A stretch of DNA of 64,000 nucleotides, from NCBI RefSeq assembly GCF_010015445.1, contig NC_053126.1:22314169-22378168 (forward strand), written 5' to 3'. Source of the DNA: Perca fluviatilis (taxonomy: Eukaryota; Chordata; Actinopteri; Perciformes; Percidae). Positions 29,130 through 59,700 of this stretch are shown in pieces. The notes below the pieces were generated by a model. It did no database searches. It was not told the origin of the DNA and worked only from the letters and a program-made list of their open reading frames with translations. The translations under genes and the position numbers were made by a program. Position 1 is the first letter of the stretch, and each line of letters starts with the position of its first letter.

Positions 29130-31023
29130 ACACACACACACTCCTTGCTTTATATAACTTGTCATATAGAACCAATAATATCATCATCAGAATCTAACAA
29201 AACAAATGTAGTTGGTTCGATTTTCCCCACCATCCGGTGAGTGAGTGATTGTGTGGGGATGGCTGTGCATGCAGGTTTTGTTGTGTTTGTGTAGCTTTCC
29301 AAAAGCGTCAAATGCTCTGATCACATGAGCATATCTATCTATGTAAGGGAGTAACAGAGAACTGTTGGTGGTGATGGGAAACGTAAATTCAGCAAGCGCC
29401 GCCACGGTGTCAATTCTGCTGCCCGAACCTCCAGAATCCGCCTCGTCCCCAGGCTACAGGAACAGTGTGCAGGTCGAATTTCATTTTGCGTCGGTCATCA
29501 GAAAAGTTGAACTGTGAGCCTTTTTTCCCTGCTGTTTTTCCTGTGTGTAGCCTATGAGTTACACCGTTTATTAATACAGACATTCGTTTATGTGTTGATG
29601 TGCTCTTAGGGTTGTCCTATCCCTATATATAGCCCTTTAGATCTCCAAGGAGTAACGTGAGACAAGCTCGTCTCTTTTCCTTCCCTTCACACTTGCTTCT
29701 TTACCCATAACTCATTCCACTCGCTCTCTTTTCTCAGTACTTTTGAAGTATCCACTCCACCTGAATGTGCTAGTTGGCTCTGGGGGTCAGCCCCGAGTGC
29801 GTGACAACGCATATCATCTCCACAATGTTAACCTAACCTGCCCGGTCTGTCCTTACTCTTGCTTTTCCATCAGCGGTTTCACTGCCCGGCTCATCTCCTT
29901 CATTCCTTCACTACTTCGCCCTAATCTGGGTGGATCAGATTTAACGACAAGTCCAAAATAATTTCAGGAAAACCTCGCCCTCGCCTTCTTCTCTGTCTGC
30001 TGCCTTTGCTTTCCCTTCCCTCGACCGTGATTCTTAACTTTACAGATTCCAATCGTCCTTTGGATTTACTCTCCTTTTTTCCCCTCAGTGTTGACAGAGA
30101 AGATAAAGACGTTTTCACCTCGTGCTGGAAGAGCTGCTTCATGTGACACCTGTCAGCACATGTTGTCCTTCTACGTTCACCTCATCACTCCCTCGCAGTG
30201 TTAACCTCTGCGCCCTGACAGCTACCTGCCCGCTCCTTCACTTATCTGGTCTGTTTCCATACGTAACCTCTATCTGCGGCCTCTCTGTTTCACTCATCAG
30301 CACCATTTAACCCATCCTCACCTCCCGCTGTTCCTTCTCATTCCTGAACTCAGGCATAGTCTCCAGGCAGAAGATGAGAATGGAGACCACGATGACCATG
30401 ACGCTGATGATGGCGATGATCCGAGCTCCGCCGGAGGACTCCGGATACTCAAACAGCATCCAGAGGCGGCGCTGCAAGTCATTGGCGGGTAAGGGCCTCT
30501 CCTCCTCCTTGGGGAAGCCTTCGTCCGCTTTGTAGCGGTCGATGATCTCCTCCCCGAGCTCGTAGAAGCGCAGCTCCTCCAGGAACATGTCCAGAGGGAC
30601 GTTGGCGGGCCTCCGCAGCCTCCCGCCGGACTGGTAGAAGTACAGGATGGCATCGAAGCAGACGCGGCTCCTGTCCAGGAAGAGTTCGTTCCGCAGGGGG
30701 TCGTAGTAGCGAAGGCGACGCCTGGGGTCACCCAGCATGGAGTCGGGGAACTGGGCCAGAGTGCGGAGCTGGGTCTCGTAACGCATCCCTGACACGTTGA
30801 TGGCCAGACGTTCGTTCAGAGCCCAGTCGCTTCTCCAGTGACAGCGACGCTTCTCCTTCATGGCCTTTCCGCTCGGCTCCTTCTCACTGCTCTCCTTCTC
30901 CAGCTTGTTGTGTTTATCTTTGGTCCACTTTTCCTCATCACCGACCTCAGCTTTTTGTTTCTCGTTTGTCTGCCCTCCTCCTCCTCCTCCTCCTGTACCT
31001 CCTCCCTTGTCTTGGTTATCCAT
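26792..31023 (-). CDS. kcna7: Voltage-gated potassium channel Kv1.7 (Shaker family)
   Basis: Alpha subunit of a tetrameric plasma-membrane K+ channel. Two coding exons, 31023-30322 and 27724-26792, join in phase 0 to give 544 aa. The intron falls in the S1-S2 loop, as in mammalian KCNA7. The N-terminus has a Gly run (7-17) and a Lys/Glu-rich stretch. The T1 tetramerisation domain starts about residue 72 ([14 protein letters not shown]) and includes [13 protein letters not shown] and [18 protein letters not shown]1 is 201-224. An N-X-T site (NET) lies in the S1-S2 loop. The S4 arginines are spaced every third residue (about 325-345, [18 protein letters not shown]). The selectivity filter TVGYG is at 410-414. 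The protein ends VTQV, close to VTEV of human Kv1.7 and fitting a class I PDZ ligand. The start codon is the first ATG in frame, with G at +4. The tail is longer than in human (456 aa). Confidence 0.95.
28790..29130. repeat. Dispersed repeat and (CA)n in the kcna7 intron
   Basis: The text 'gctacagcaccacctatggg', 'ccaaatgtggtcgcaatag', 'aaatttggtgacgattgctc' and 'gttctcgagatatgtgaagg' reads like a teleost dispersed repeat. A (CA)n tract follows at 29099-29140. It is intronic; the rest of the 27725-30321 intron shows no exon. Confidence 0.5.
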
Positions 31024-34000
31024 CGCTTAGTCTTTGTTTCTTTCCTCCTTGTGTTTCTTGTCTTACTTTTTTGTGTCTCTTCACTCTGGAAAAGACAATT
31101 CAAAGTTAACCTTGCTGTGCAGAAACAACAGAACAGGAAAACATGGGTAGATAAAAGGGAAAAATATAGTATATATAGTATATAACACTTTTTAATCACC
31201 ATGTCTGTGCATTAAAATACATAAAGGTCATTTATATGAAATATATCTTGAAATAAATTGTCCCTTAGTTGCTTCATTTTGTCATTAATCCACTAACCAT
31301 TAACACAGCCTCCCCAATAATACATATTGTTTTCCCAGAATATGTTGGAACTTATTAATAAAAAATTGAAATTGAACAAACTCAGCTGAGAAATGTTCTG
31401 GACAAACATCTTATTTAGATTACATTAAACTGCATAAAAGAGAGGGAGAGAGAAGTGTGCTTCATTAAAAATAAAAAAGAAATGCTGACCAAACCATTAC
31501 AAACTAAACAGAATTAGTATCGAGATGTTCCCATTTTGTATGGCTTTACACAAAAGCCCTTGTAACAATAATACTATTTTATTTATATAGTGTTTTTCCT
31601 AGTACTCAAAGACATTCACAATAAAACCAGAATATTAAGCACATTAAAAACAAGTAATAAAGCAATAAAACCAACACATAAAAAGGAGCCTATTAAAAGC
31701 AAAAACAAACAGTGAAACCAGCAACTAACAGTAGAATAAAATGTGATATTATTATAAGGTGAAGGCTAATCTAAAGAGGTATGTTTTGATAAGTGATTTG
31801 AATGTGTTCAGGCCGGTAGTCACTGATGTTAATGCGATGTTTTAACCTTTCTCCACCATATTCTGTACCGTAACTACCACCATGCAGACCCTCGGTGCAA
31901 AAAGCTCCACACATGCAGTCGGCTTCATGCTCCTCACCAGTTTATCACCATGTCCAGTTCAGCCAGTAGAAACCTCCTCTCACCCGTCTGCCGCTGATTC
32001 AAACTAATAACGCCTCCAGAGAGTGACCCTGATTCTCCTACTGTACCTCCACCTCAGGGTGCCTTTTGGGCTAAACCTTCCCTCCTTCTGAGACAGTTTG
32101 TGGATCAATTCCTGCATTATGATGTCCAGACAACCCCTCCTCCTCTTCCATGTGTCACGTTTGGGAGAGGTGGCAGGGGGTGCAGCATGGCTCCTTCAGG
32201 GGCTGCTGGGGTGTTAATCTGCAGCGTGGGTGAAGTTAAGATAGTAAAGCTTGTTTGTAGGTCACTCACTGTCTTCACTTGTGCTCTCTGTCATGCTCAG
32301 TGCGCCCCGGGGAATGCTGTCGGCCCGAAATTCAATATTCTACCCTCTCCTCCACCAAGAGCACTGCTGCCTCTTCTCTCCCCTTTTCTCTGCCCCCAAC
32401 AACCCTTCCTGCCCAAAAATGTCAACCCCTCACTCTTCTTAAACATACTGTTTGCACGCATGTGTAGACATGAACTTGCACACTCACACAGATGAGGCCA
32501 AAACTATAATGTAAAAGAAAAGGAAAGATTTTAAGAAAAGTAAAAGTTGTGTTGGTTATGGTCGTGATTTAAACTCTGAATGAGCAAACATACATATATG
32601 GTTAGTATTTTCCTTTGGTTTCTGTCCCCTCTAACTGCTTTCATAACTTTGCTGTCATCATCTATTTTAAATTACATTTGGCTACTTGACTGTGGCTTGT
32701 CCAAAATTTTCCACAATTTAAAAGATGGCAAATGAAACCTGACCTGCCAGTCCAGCCTTAATTTTAAATGAACATAAATCATCTGGATGTCTGTGGTTAT
32801 TTTAGACTCATCATGAAGTCTGCACTCAAGCATCTCTGTGTGGCACTGTGTCTGTGTGCAGTGAAACTACAATTCCCACAACAGGAAGCACTTTGCAAAT
32901 GTTGCCTTTAAATACAGTTTCTGACTTTTCAAAATCATAAATGCACCTGTATGGTACATTAAATAAACAAGAAATTGGACTCTATCAGAAGATATTGTTA
33001 GATTTAAAGCTTTGACTGTGATGATCTAAGGCTAGCCTAATCAATGTCTAATTGAAACACATTTATATGAAAGCTTTTCATTTTACTTGCATGTTTAATG
33101 CTGGAGCATTTTTTTAATTTGTCATTTTTAGCCATGCAAGCGAAATGGCTATAGGGATGACGCAGTCATTCCAAGGGTTGTTCTGTTCACCTCTTTGGTT
33201 CAGACAGAAATATCTCAACAACTATCAAATGGATTTCCATGAATTTTTTTACAGAGATTATTGGTCACAAGAGGATGAATCCTAATAAGTTTGATGATCT
33301 CCTAGTCTCACAATGCCAGACCTATCTCCACAGCGCTGTGGAGTAAGGTCTGGCTACATCACACATACTTTCTGGGATAGGAGAAAAAAACGCTTGGGTT
33401 GTTTGCATGTCTTTAAACCAATCACAATCGTGAGGAGCTGAGGGAACTTGTTTTGGGGGAACATTTGCACCCCCGCGAAAGAAAACGCCACATAAAATAT
33501 TAAATGAAGATAACTGTTCACACAATACAGTAACGTGATCTATTAGATGGATACATGATTAAACCATAATTAGCCGTCCAAAACGTCCCCGTTAGATAGT
33601 AAATACCGTAATAATATTCTTTGTAAATCTTTACAATCATTGCCCAAAAGAACCATGCATAATTTTCATTTTCAGCATTTAGCTTGCTGAATCGAAATTT
33701 GTTGTTGTTTCCCGAAGGAAGGGATTTTGAGAACGGCAACACACAAAGAGAGGAAAGTGAGTGACATTTCAGGCTTTATCCTGGAAATGTAGCTAGCCTA
33801 CTTCCGTTGAGGTCAGCAAGTCAGCGTTTTCACATATTCTGTGAAATATCTCAATATCTTCTGGATGGATTGGTACAAAATGTGGTTGTTCATGTCCCCC
33901 TCAGAAAGAATTGTAACCACTTCGGCAATCCTCTGATTTTGCATAGTGTCAACTTATTAAAATTGTCATTTTTCTAATACCTATATATAAATATCACCAA

Positions 34001-34677
34001 AACTATTCCCATCAGCATTAGCTGTACTTTGTGTTCAGTGCTAATTAGCAAATGATAGCATGCTAACAGGCTAAACAAAGATGGTGAACTTAAACATCAC
34101 CTAGCATGCTAGCATGCCGACAATATCATTTAGCTCAAAGTGCTGTAGCTGTAGCTTTAGTCTCTTGCTAGTCTTGTTATTGTATTGATTAAGGGCAGCC
34201 ATAGTTGAAAACGTCTGTGTAAAATGAACAATTATTATTATTGTTGTAGTTGTTGTAAGCAGTAGCAGTTTTATTGCCGGTATTCTATTTTGCTGCAGTG
34301 ATTTAAAGAAAAACAGGTGTGTCATCATTTAACAGCCAGACATGTTTTCATGTAATCCTTCCAGGTTATGTAAATGGAGTTTTAATGTTCTTTATTTAAT
34401 AAAGTTCCCAATTTGGCGACTAAATTCTCCACTTTATTGACAGTTTAAGTGAGTTTTGTAATTTCCAATACTACCAACAGCACCTGAATGCAGCAGAGCA
34501 AACCCCATGATTTGGTAAAACTTTGAACCTCACCCACGCAAACTGCGTTGATCTAGCTAAGGAAGTGGGTAAACTGAAGAGACGCTAAGAGACAAATTAG
34601 AGCAAAGAAATCAATACTCGTCTCGTGCAGTGTTGCGGCGTTTTACGACAAGATTTATCATCATAATCACAGCCGAA
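31024..34677. other. Intergenic region between divergent kcna7 and hsd17b14
   Basis: Should contain the kcna7 promoter (just above 31023, minus strand) and the hsd17b14 promoter (just below 34678, plus strand). I could not assign TATA boxes or factor sites confidently. Repeats seen: a 'ttttatttatatagtg...cattcacaata' tract at about 31575-31700 that resembles a retroelement 3' tail; single units of the 'gaggatgaatcctaat' repeat near 33200-33310 and 33840-33960; a 'ccagacctatctccacagcgctgtggag' hairpin at 33313-33345; and a 'tagcatgctaaca' tract near 34025-34130. Confidence 0.6.
33313..33352. repeat. Hairpin-forming tip of a repeat also present at 4.85 kb
   Basis: The words 'ccagacctatctccacag' and 'ctgtggagtaaggtctgg' form a strong inverted repeat. 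A related pair lies at about 4850-4905 ('gtagccagaccatactcc' and 'ggagataggtctggctat'). Both have 'gggatagg'/'cctatccc' nearby, suggesting two orientations of one dispersed element. Confidence 0.55.
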
Positions 34678-40235
<5,558 letters not shown>

Positions 40236-41728
40236 CTGTCAGTGGTCGTGAAACAGCTGATTTAACATTAAATTGTTTAATCCAGATTATACATACACTA
40301 CCGTTTAAAAATTTATAATCTCCTGCCACAGAAGCTAGATTGGGTCCAGTCAGATGTCGGTCCGAGAGGATTACTCTATATCTGTGAATGGTCTTTGATG
40401 CTTTCAGGATGTAGAAAGTCCTCTTTACAAATAGATGTTATTTTGTATGAAGGGCTTGTTTGTACGTGGAGAACAAAACTCTGTTTAATGGTTGAACCAG
40501 ACTGACAACTGAAAGGCCAGAAAGAGACAAAGATCCCTCTGAGCAACAGTTGAATAAGAATGGAAGAAATCAGCAGTCATTGGTAAAAGAAACGGTTAGT
40601 TTAGCATCAAAATGTGTGTAGATTTAAATAGGAACAGGTTATGTGCATAATAATGAAGCCTATAACAAATTGGAATTAAAAGGCAACTGTTGCTTTAGTA
40701 AAGCTATAACTTCACAATAGAAAAAGAAGGTTATTCTAGGGTTAGCACTGTTGGAATTTGATCAGGGAATATCAACTCAATACTTAAGAGTCCAGTTTCA
40801 CCATTGTGGTGTAATATTGATCTTTACTTAACGCTTTGATGGACTGGAAAACAAATTCAAAATCCAAGTTCCAACAGTATTCTCCCATGTAATGTAAAAC
40901 TCTAGGGACATTCACTAAATAGAAGTTTTAATAATTATTTCACATGTAAATAATACATTTGGTGTCTGAATTATACTGGTTTTATTATCTCTGTTAAAAT
41001 AGCCACTAATTAAGGAAAAAAGAAAAAAACATCAATACAACAGGTGATTCCAAACTTTTGAACAGTAATGTATGTCAAAGTGTGCTGATTTCTAAGATAA
41101 ATACTAAATGGTTTCAAGGGAGGATTTTCATGCAATAAAATTGACTGATATTTAATAAATAGATAAAAGTGAATTTTCATTCATTTTAGGCGATCAAATT
41201 GCCTGTCAGCTTAAAATGTTGGCATCCTGGCCAACTGTGTAACAAGACCTGCACCACCCCACCGACCGACCAATCATCAACGTCTTTGACTTCGAATAAC
41301 CTCCCTTTTTTGAGCCTACTGGTGTCCGCCAATCAGATGTTACGCTTTTGTCACGCCCTCAATGACTTCATGAATGAATTATAATTACAAGACTAGCTAC
41401 TATTAAATTATTAATCTTTTCCCCCTCTAATATACTTGTGTCTTCTTAAAGAACAGTCCAGGTGATTTTAAATGATTAACCAAGAACAAATAGGGGTTGT
41501 CACAACCCGTCCCGTTTAAAAGCGTTTATAAATTCAAGTCAAGTGTTTCCGTTAAAGGACTAGCTAGCGAATATCACGAAGGGCAGTTTATGAGTTTATG
41601 TCTGGGAGGTTTCTGGGTTCACCTCAGCCGAACAGCTAGCGTCTCGTATTTCAAAGCGGAACTCAAGTTGACTTTGAGTGTTTGTTTCCACACGAACAAA
41701 TAGTCGCGTTTATCTATACGTAGCGGAG
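40236..41728. other. hsd17b14 3' UTR and gap before bcat2
   Basis: Holds the hsd17b14 3' UTR and the bcat2 promoter region. Most of it is a probable degenerate inverted-repeat element (about 40292-41074). A candidate polyadenylation signal AATAAA lies at 41134-41139. No additional exon was seen. Confidence 0.55.
40292..41074. repeat. Probable degenerate inverted-repeat element in the hsd17b14 3' region
   Basis: The left text 'acatacactaccgtttaaaa' and the right text 'acttttgaacagtaatgtat' are approximate inverted copies. They resemble the 'ggtcaaaagtttgggg' ends of the element at 48598-48916, suggesting a related family. Internal similarity was not established. Confidence 0.45.
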
Positions 41729-54327
<12,599 letters not shown>

Positions 54328-55730
54328 ACGGCCGTATTGCACATGCCAGTTGTATCAACAGTTAGTCCCATATGACTCCAGTTTGGAAGACCAGCAGCTC
54401 CCCCCCGCCCCCCAACCCTCATACACTCTCAACCCACTAATGCACTCCTGCTCACTTACAAACCGAGGAGACGGACGCCTCTCTCGAACAACAATATGCA
54501 ATGTTTTAACTGGACACAACTCTTAACCTTGAGGTATGTACGGCAAAGCGGGAAAACAGCTCTCATTAGACGGAGATAAACAACCAGATGATAAAACCGC
54601 AGGGATGTGATGTGGCTGCTGGTGATATGCTGTATATTAGACTAACACAAGCACATTTAAATCTCAAATCTAATTCAATTTGCATAATCACATCATTCAA
54701 GTTTTTGTCCTTATAGTCACTTGGATTAATTCCTTGTGAGGAGGGCATTGCTTATAGTTATTAGCACAAACATTCATTTTCATCACATTAACAAAAAAAG
54801 GCACAAACTGACATATTTCCATCATAGAAGGTGATATTTGCAATATTAAAGCAGCTACATATTCAGTGTGTAGGACAGTTAACCTGTTGGCAGCACGCAA
54901 TCTGTATGTGCTGTTTTATTAAAATGTATTTCACAACAGGATATAACGTATATATTAACAATAACCTGTACTACTTGCGACAACCTGTGGCGTTTTCTCC
55001 CCAACCTTTTAACTGTTAGGTGTGACCTGTAAACGCATCACAGGATGATGTTTTGTTACTGTTGTGTACATAATGATCTGAGAGAGTATACGCTGTTAGT
55101 TTTCCATGGGGCCACGTCACTTTGACACCAGTGTTTGCACTGACTTTAGTTTAATGTCAGGTTTGTATCTTTGAGTGTGACTCAGCTTTTTAGGGAGGAA
55201 TCAATGAGCGGGTTTTATTTTTGTTGGTTTAGTCTGTGGAGAAGACGACTCGCACAAAAACTAAAGATTAAGAAGGTCTGATGGTAGGACGACACGCTGT
55301 AGAAGAGAAGGACTGTTACATGCTGCCAGTTACTCCTGCACTAGTTTGTGTGTAATTATTATAACAAACAATGTAACAAGTAGCGTTGTTATTTTGGAGG
55401 TTTTTAAATTATATTTTCCCTCGTTTTGATGTGAAAATTGGCTGTCTTCCAAAAGCACTTGACTCGTCAGTGTTTTACTGCATTCTGGGCTTCATGTCCT
55501 TCCCTCTCTGGTTTTCCTCACTTTGAATGTATTTTCTTTTTGACACGCATACTGTACACCTGTCCCCCTCTTCTGTCTAAGTGCCTGACCTCTGTCTGTT
55601 AGCTTGTTCTGTGGATCTTCAGCTGCTGTTTTGTTTTTTCCAGTTTGTGCACTAGGGGATGTAGCTGGATTCTTTTGTCGGTTTAGTTAGTAAATGTGCT
55701 GTTACTTTTACTCGGCTGTAATGTTTTTAC

Positions 55731-55736
55731 AATAAA
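55731..55736 (+). terminator. Candidate bcat2 polyadenylation signal
   Basis: AATAAA after a run of T-rich sequence and before 'gttcagtctgtttttgtact' (T/GT-rich), 1.4 kb after the bcat2 stop. Use of the signal is not shown by sequence alone. Confidence 0.5.
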
Positions 55737-56228
55737 CCTGATCGGAGTTCAGTCTGTTTTTGTACTTCAGTTGTTGTGCTTTTGATGCATTACATCAGTG
55801 GTCAGTATATTTTAAAGGTTTCTTTGCACAAGCAGATATCTTTGTTTTATTTTTCAGGTTTTCTTACAGTGCACTCAAGGGAATGTCAAACTATTTATTA
55901 TTCATTTTAAGAATGGCATTTGCAAAAATGAACGCTTATCACAAAAATGCCTTTCATACTTCAACTTTTCCAGTTAAATGCAATTGTCCCGAATTTTTTT
56001 TCGTGACTTTCTGGAGACTCCAGTGGTTGCCTGGCAACAATACCCAGACAAGTAATTACCATACAGAAAATGAAAAGTTGTCAGTTTTTGTACTGCCTAA
56101 ATAAAATGGATAGAAAATGTTAAGAAGTGAGCTTGAGGCGCTGCTGAACAAATAGAACTCATGTTTACAGTCATGCTAAGCTATGCTAACTGGCTGCTAG
56201 TTGGTTAGCTTCATCAAACTCCACAGAA

Positions 56229-56347
<119 letters not shown>

Positions 56348-56775
56348 AATCTAATGAAAAACAATAGTCATTTCATAATTTCACAACACTTTAATTGCAC
56401 TTAGTCATAATGGACAAAGTAATAATGTGTTACAGAAGGCCCGTTACATTTTAACTGCTAAACATAGATTCCTCATTGATAAGGTTATTGCATCATTGTA
56501 ATTACACTTTACTTATTTGTCATTGCCATTTATTTATATTATTAAATAAGGTTAAATACTTTCTTCAGAAGTGATATCACCAATAGCAATAGAAAGGGCA
56601 GTTTTATAAGATAAGAACAATCATAACTTTGTACTAAATTATACGTCCATCACAAAAAGTGTGAAAACAGAATGAAACAGATGCAGGGTTGATCCTGTCT
56701 TTACATCAGACGATCTCACCCTGAACCAGAGGTTGTTTTTTTTTTTTTTAAGAAGGAACGGTGATAAATGTAATC

Positions 56776-59700
56776 CTACTTTTCCTCTTTGTCTTCGGAG
56801 ACGCCCTCAAACAGGGCCGAGGTGTTCTGACCCAGCGGGTTGTAGAGGAAGACTTCGATCTCTCCTCCGCCGTTGCTGCTTTTCTGGAAGTGGATTTCCA
56901 GCAGATCCTGCAGGGTCTCCCGCTCCATGACGTTGGGGATTCCCGTCAGCAGCACCGTCCGAGGACACGCTAACATCTTGGTCTGGGAGGGAAAGGGTAA
57001 TAAAAAATAAAATGCTGGCAACAACAAAGCATCTGAGAGTGGAAAGCTTATTTTCTCCTGACAAATGCTCACCTTTAAGTTTGTGATCTTTCCGTTGAGA
57101 AAAGGAGTCACCCTCACTCTGTGCGTCTTCTGTTGTAGCTTCACATCATGGTACTCCGCATCTGTCAAACCCCTGGCAACTGAAAGCACAAAGGGCTCCA
57201 TCAGCTGGGAGTCAGACCAAAACACAGCCTAGACCAGTGGTTCCCAACCTTTTTTCCTTGGCGCCCCCCCTACTCATGTCTAAGAAAAGCTGAGCCCCCA
57301 CCCCTCCGAAACGGAAATTGAGGTAACTCTCGACATAGAGCCTTACTTTCTTTTTTGATACAGAGGAGTTATCAGCACTTTTACGTTTCTCCGCCATGTT
57401 TCATTCATAAAATAGTGATGCCGTGGCGGCAGGAAAAATGAGGATGCTAGCAGCTAGCAGCTGACCTGATGACAGCAAGGGTCCCAGGTTAAGAGGTCCC
57501 GGAGGTTTGGCCTATTAAGTAGCCTGCCTACAATTTTAAGCGAGAACAAAAATATATAGTTTTCATACAGACTTTTGTATACATTATATATTCTAGTGTA
57601 TTATTGTAATTTGTAAAGTTTTTTTTACCTCAACCTCAAACTAGATAAAGACTTGCGCCCCGTAATATTTGCCGCCCCCCTGAGGGGTGCCCGGACCCCA
57701 GGTTGGGAACCACTGGCCTAGACAATACATCCTGTCTGTGCAGTAGAAAAAAAAGTAGTAGTAGTAGTACTAGTTCTCTTTCTCTTTCTCTTTCAGGTGC
57801 ATAGCCTACAATGTATGTATTATAGTAGAATTTCAAAATACGTGTCGATTCATATTTTGCCATAACGAACAGCTGTAGTCTCCAATGTTCTCCCATAAAT
57901 AACATTCAACCGGAACTGTACCCCATCATAATCTCAGTGTTGAATATAAAGAACAGAAGCCTGCTCACTGTGTTTATCCACAAATGTGAGGACCACAGTC
58001 CCAGAGTCAGGCAGCATTTCACAGTTCTCCACCTCTCCGCCTCCGTGTTTACTCTTCGAGAAGTGGATCTCCAGCTTGTTCAGCAGAGTCTCGGTGTCCA
58101 GGTTGGTGGGCAGGTTGGAGATTAGTATGTGCTGAGGACTCACCTCAGAGTCTATCTGCAGGACAGACGGACGGCCACAGATCACTCACAGGAAATGAAT
58201 ACCGATATTGATCAGTGGTAGTAAAAAATAAATAAAAGGCTTTGTGTCGCACCTCCACCAGCCTGGGCAGCATCAGATGAACTGGCCGGACCTCAACAGT
58301 GATGATGCACCCTCCTCCCAGATCCACCTGATGCGTCTTCGACTCCAGGATCTTCCTGGCCACTGATGACAGAAGGAACACAGAGTTCTATCAGCACTAC
58401 CAGTCGAACTGGATACCTTACAGGGGCCTTGCACCCAAAAACCTTCTTTCAAATGTATTTGTTTGTTTTAAACTGACCGTGAGAGCTATTTTCCTCAGAA
58501 GCCCGAGACACAGTGTGTCAACCAGAGGTAGATGCATAGAGTGTATAAGCGAAGCCAAAACATCTCGATTGACATGGGCCAAACAAAAAAACAAAAAAAA
58601 TCTAAATACACCTCAAATATGCTGATGCTATAAAAAGGGGGTTGTCATGATTGACAGCTGTGATTGACAAATGCCAGGTTTAGGATTGGTACTCTGTATC
58701 TACAAGTACCTTCAGATTTCAGAAACCTGCATCTCTAGTTTTAGAATAAAAGTGCTCCAACATACACTTTGAATTCTGCTTTTTAAAGACTAGATAACTG
58801 TGTTAAATTAACTAGTCCATTACATTTAAACTGGAAAGGACCAGTGGCTTGGTTTAAAAAACAAAAACTCTACAAACAATCCCAATAGTCTTTTTTTTTT
58901 TTTTTTTTTTTTTGGCAGAATCCCAAGGATCTCACATGGGGAAATCTTATAAACAAACCTAGAAAAACCCAGATTCTCCCTCTAACAAATGCAGATAAGT
59001 GAAAACACAGCGGCGGCAGCTTGCTTACAAACTCACGCTCGATGGTGTTTTGTTGCCCCCAACGGCTCCTTCCAGGCAGCGCTGCGACCGCTGCCTTCAA
59101 GGCACCTAACCCTAACCATAACCAGTGCCTAATCCTAGGCAGCACTGCCTGGAAGGAGCCTTTGAGGGCAAAAAACACAGATAAACCAAACTCACCGACA
59201 TCTTCCTCAAATGTAATCAGTGCCGTCCCGCCCTCCATCGGATAGACTACTCGTGGCTTCATTTCAAAGGTTTGTGTGTCGGCTTCGCTTTCTGTCGAGC
59301 CGGTGAAGACGACCTCCCTCTCTGGTACAGCTGTGAACACCTGGAATCAAAAGGGACAGGTTTACTGGACGTGTGAGGGACTAGACGGCGGGTGGCGGTG
59401 GGTTGAGTTGATAAACGTACCTCACTCTGCTGTTTCAGATGGTCTTTTTCGGCCTCTTCCTCCTTCAGAGCTTCCTCCGCCTTCTGGATCTCCTTCATCA
59501 GTTCGCTCTCCTCCTGCTTCATCGAGTTCAGCTTCGCCTGCAAGACAAACAACAAAGCAACCTGTCAGTACCTCGAATCAATGGTACATATTTGAAATCA
59601 CTATTTGTTCAGCAAAGGCCTTTTTATTATATTTCCTTTTGTTTTTGTTTATCTATTTAACGCAAATAGTTACTGCTTTTTTATAATGAATTTTCTCCTT

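Noticed and set aside
30318..30731. Second minus-strand frame within kcna7 exon 1
   Set aside because: Alternate-frame shadow; the T1 domain is in the other frame.
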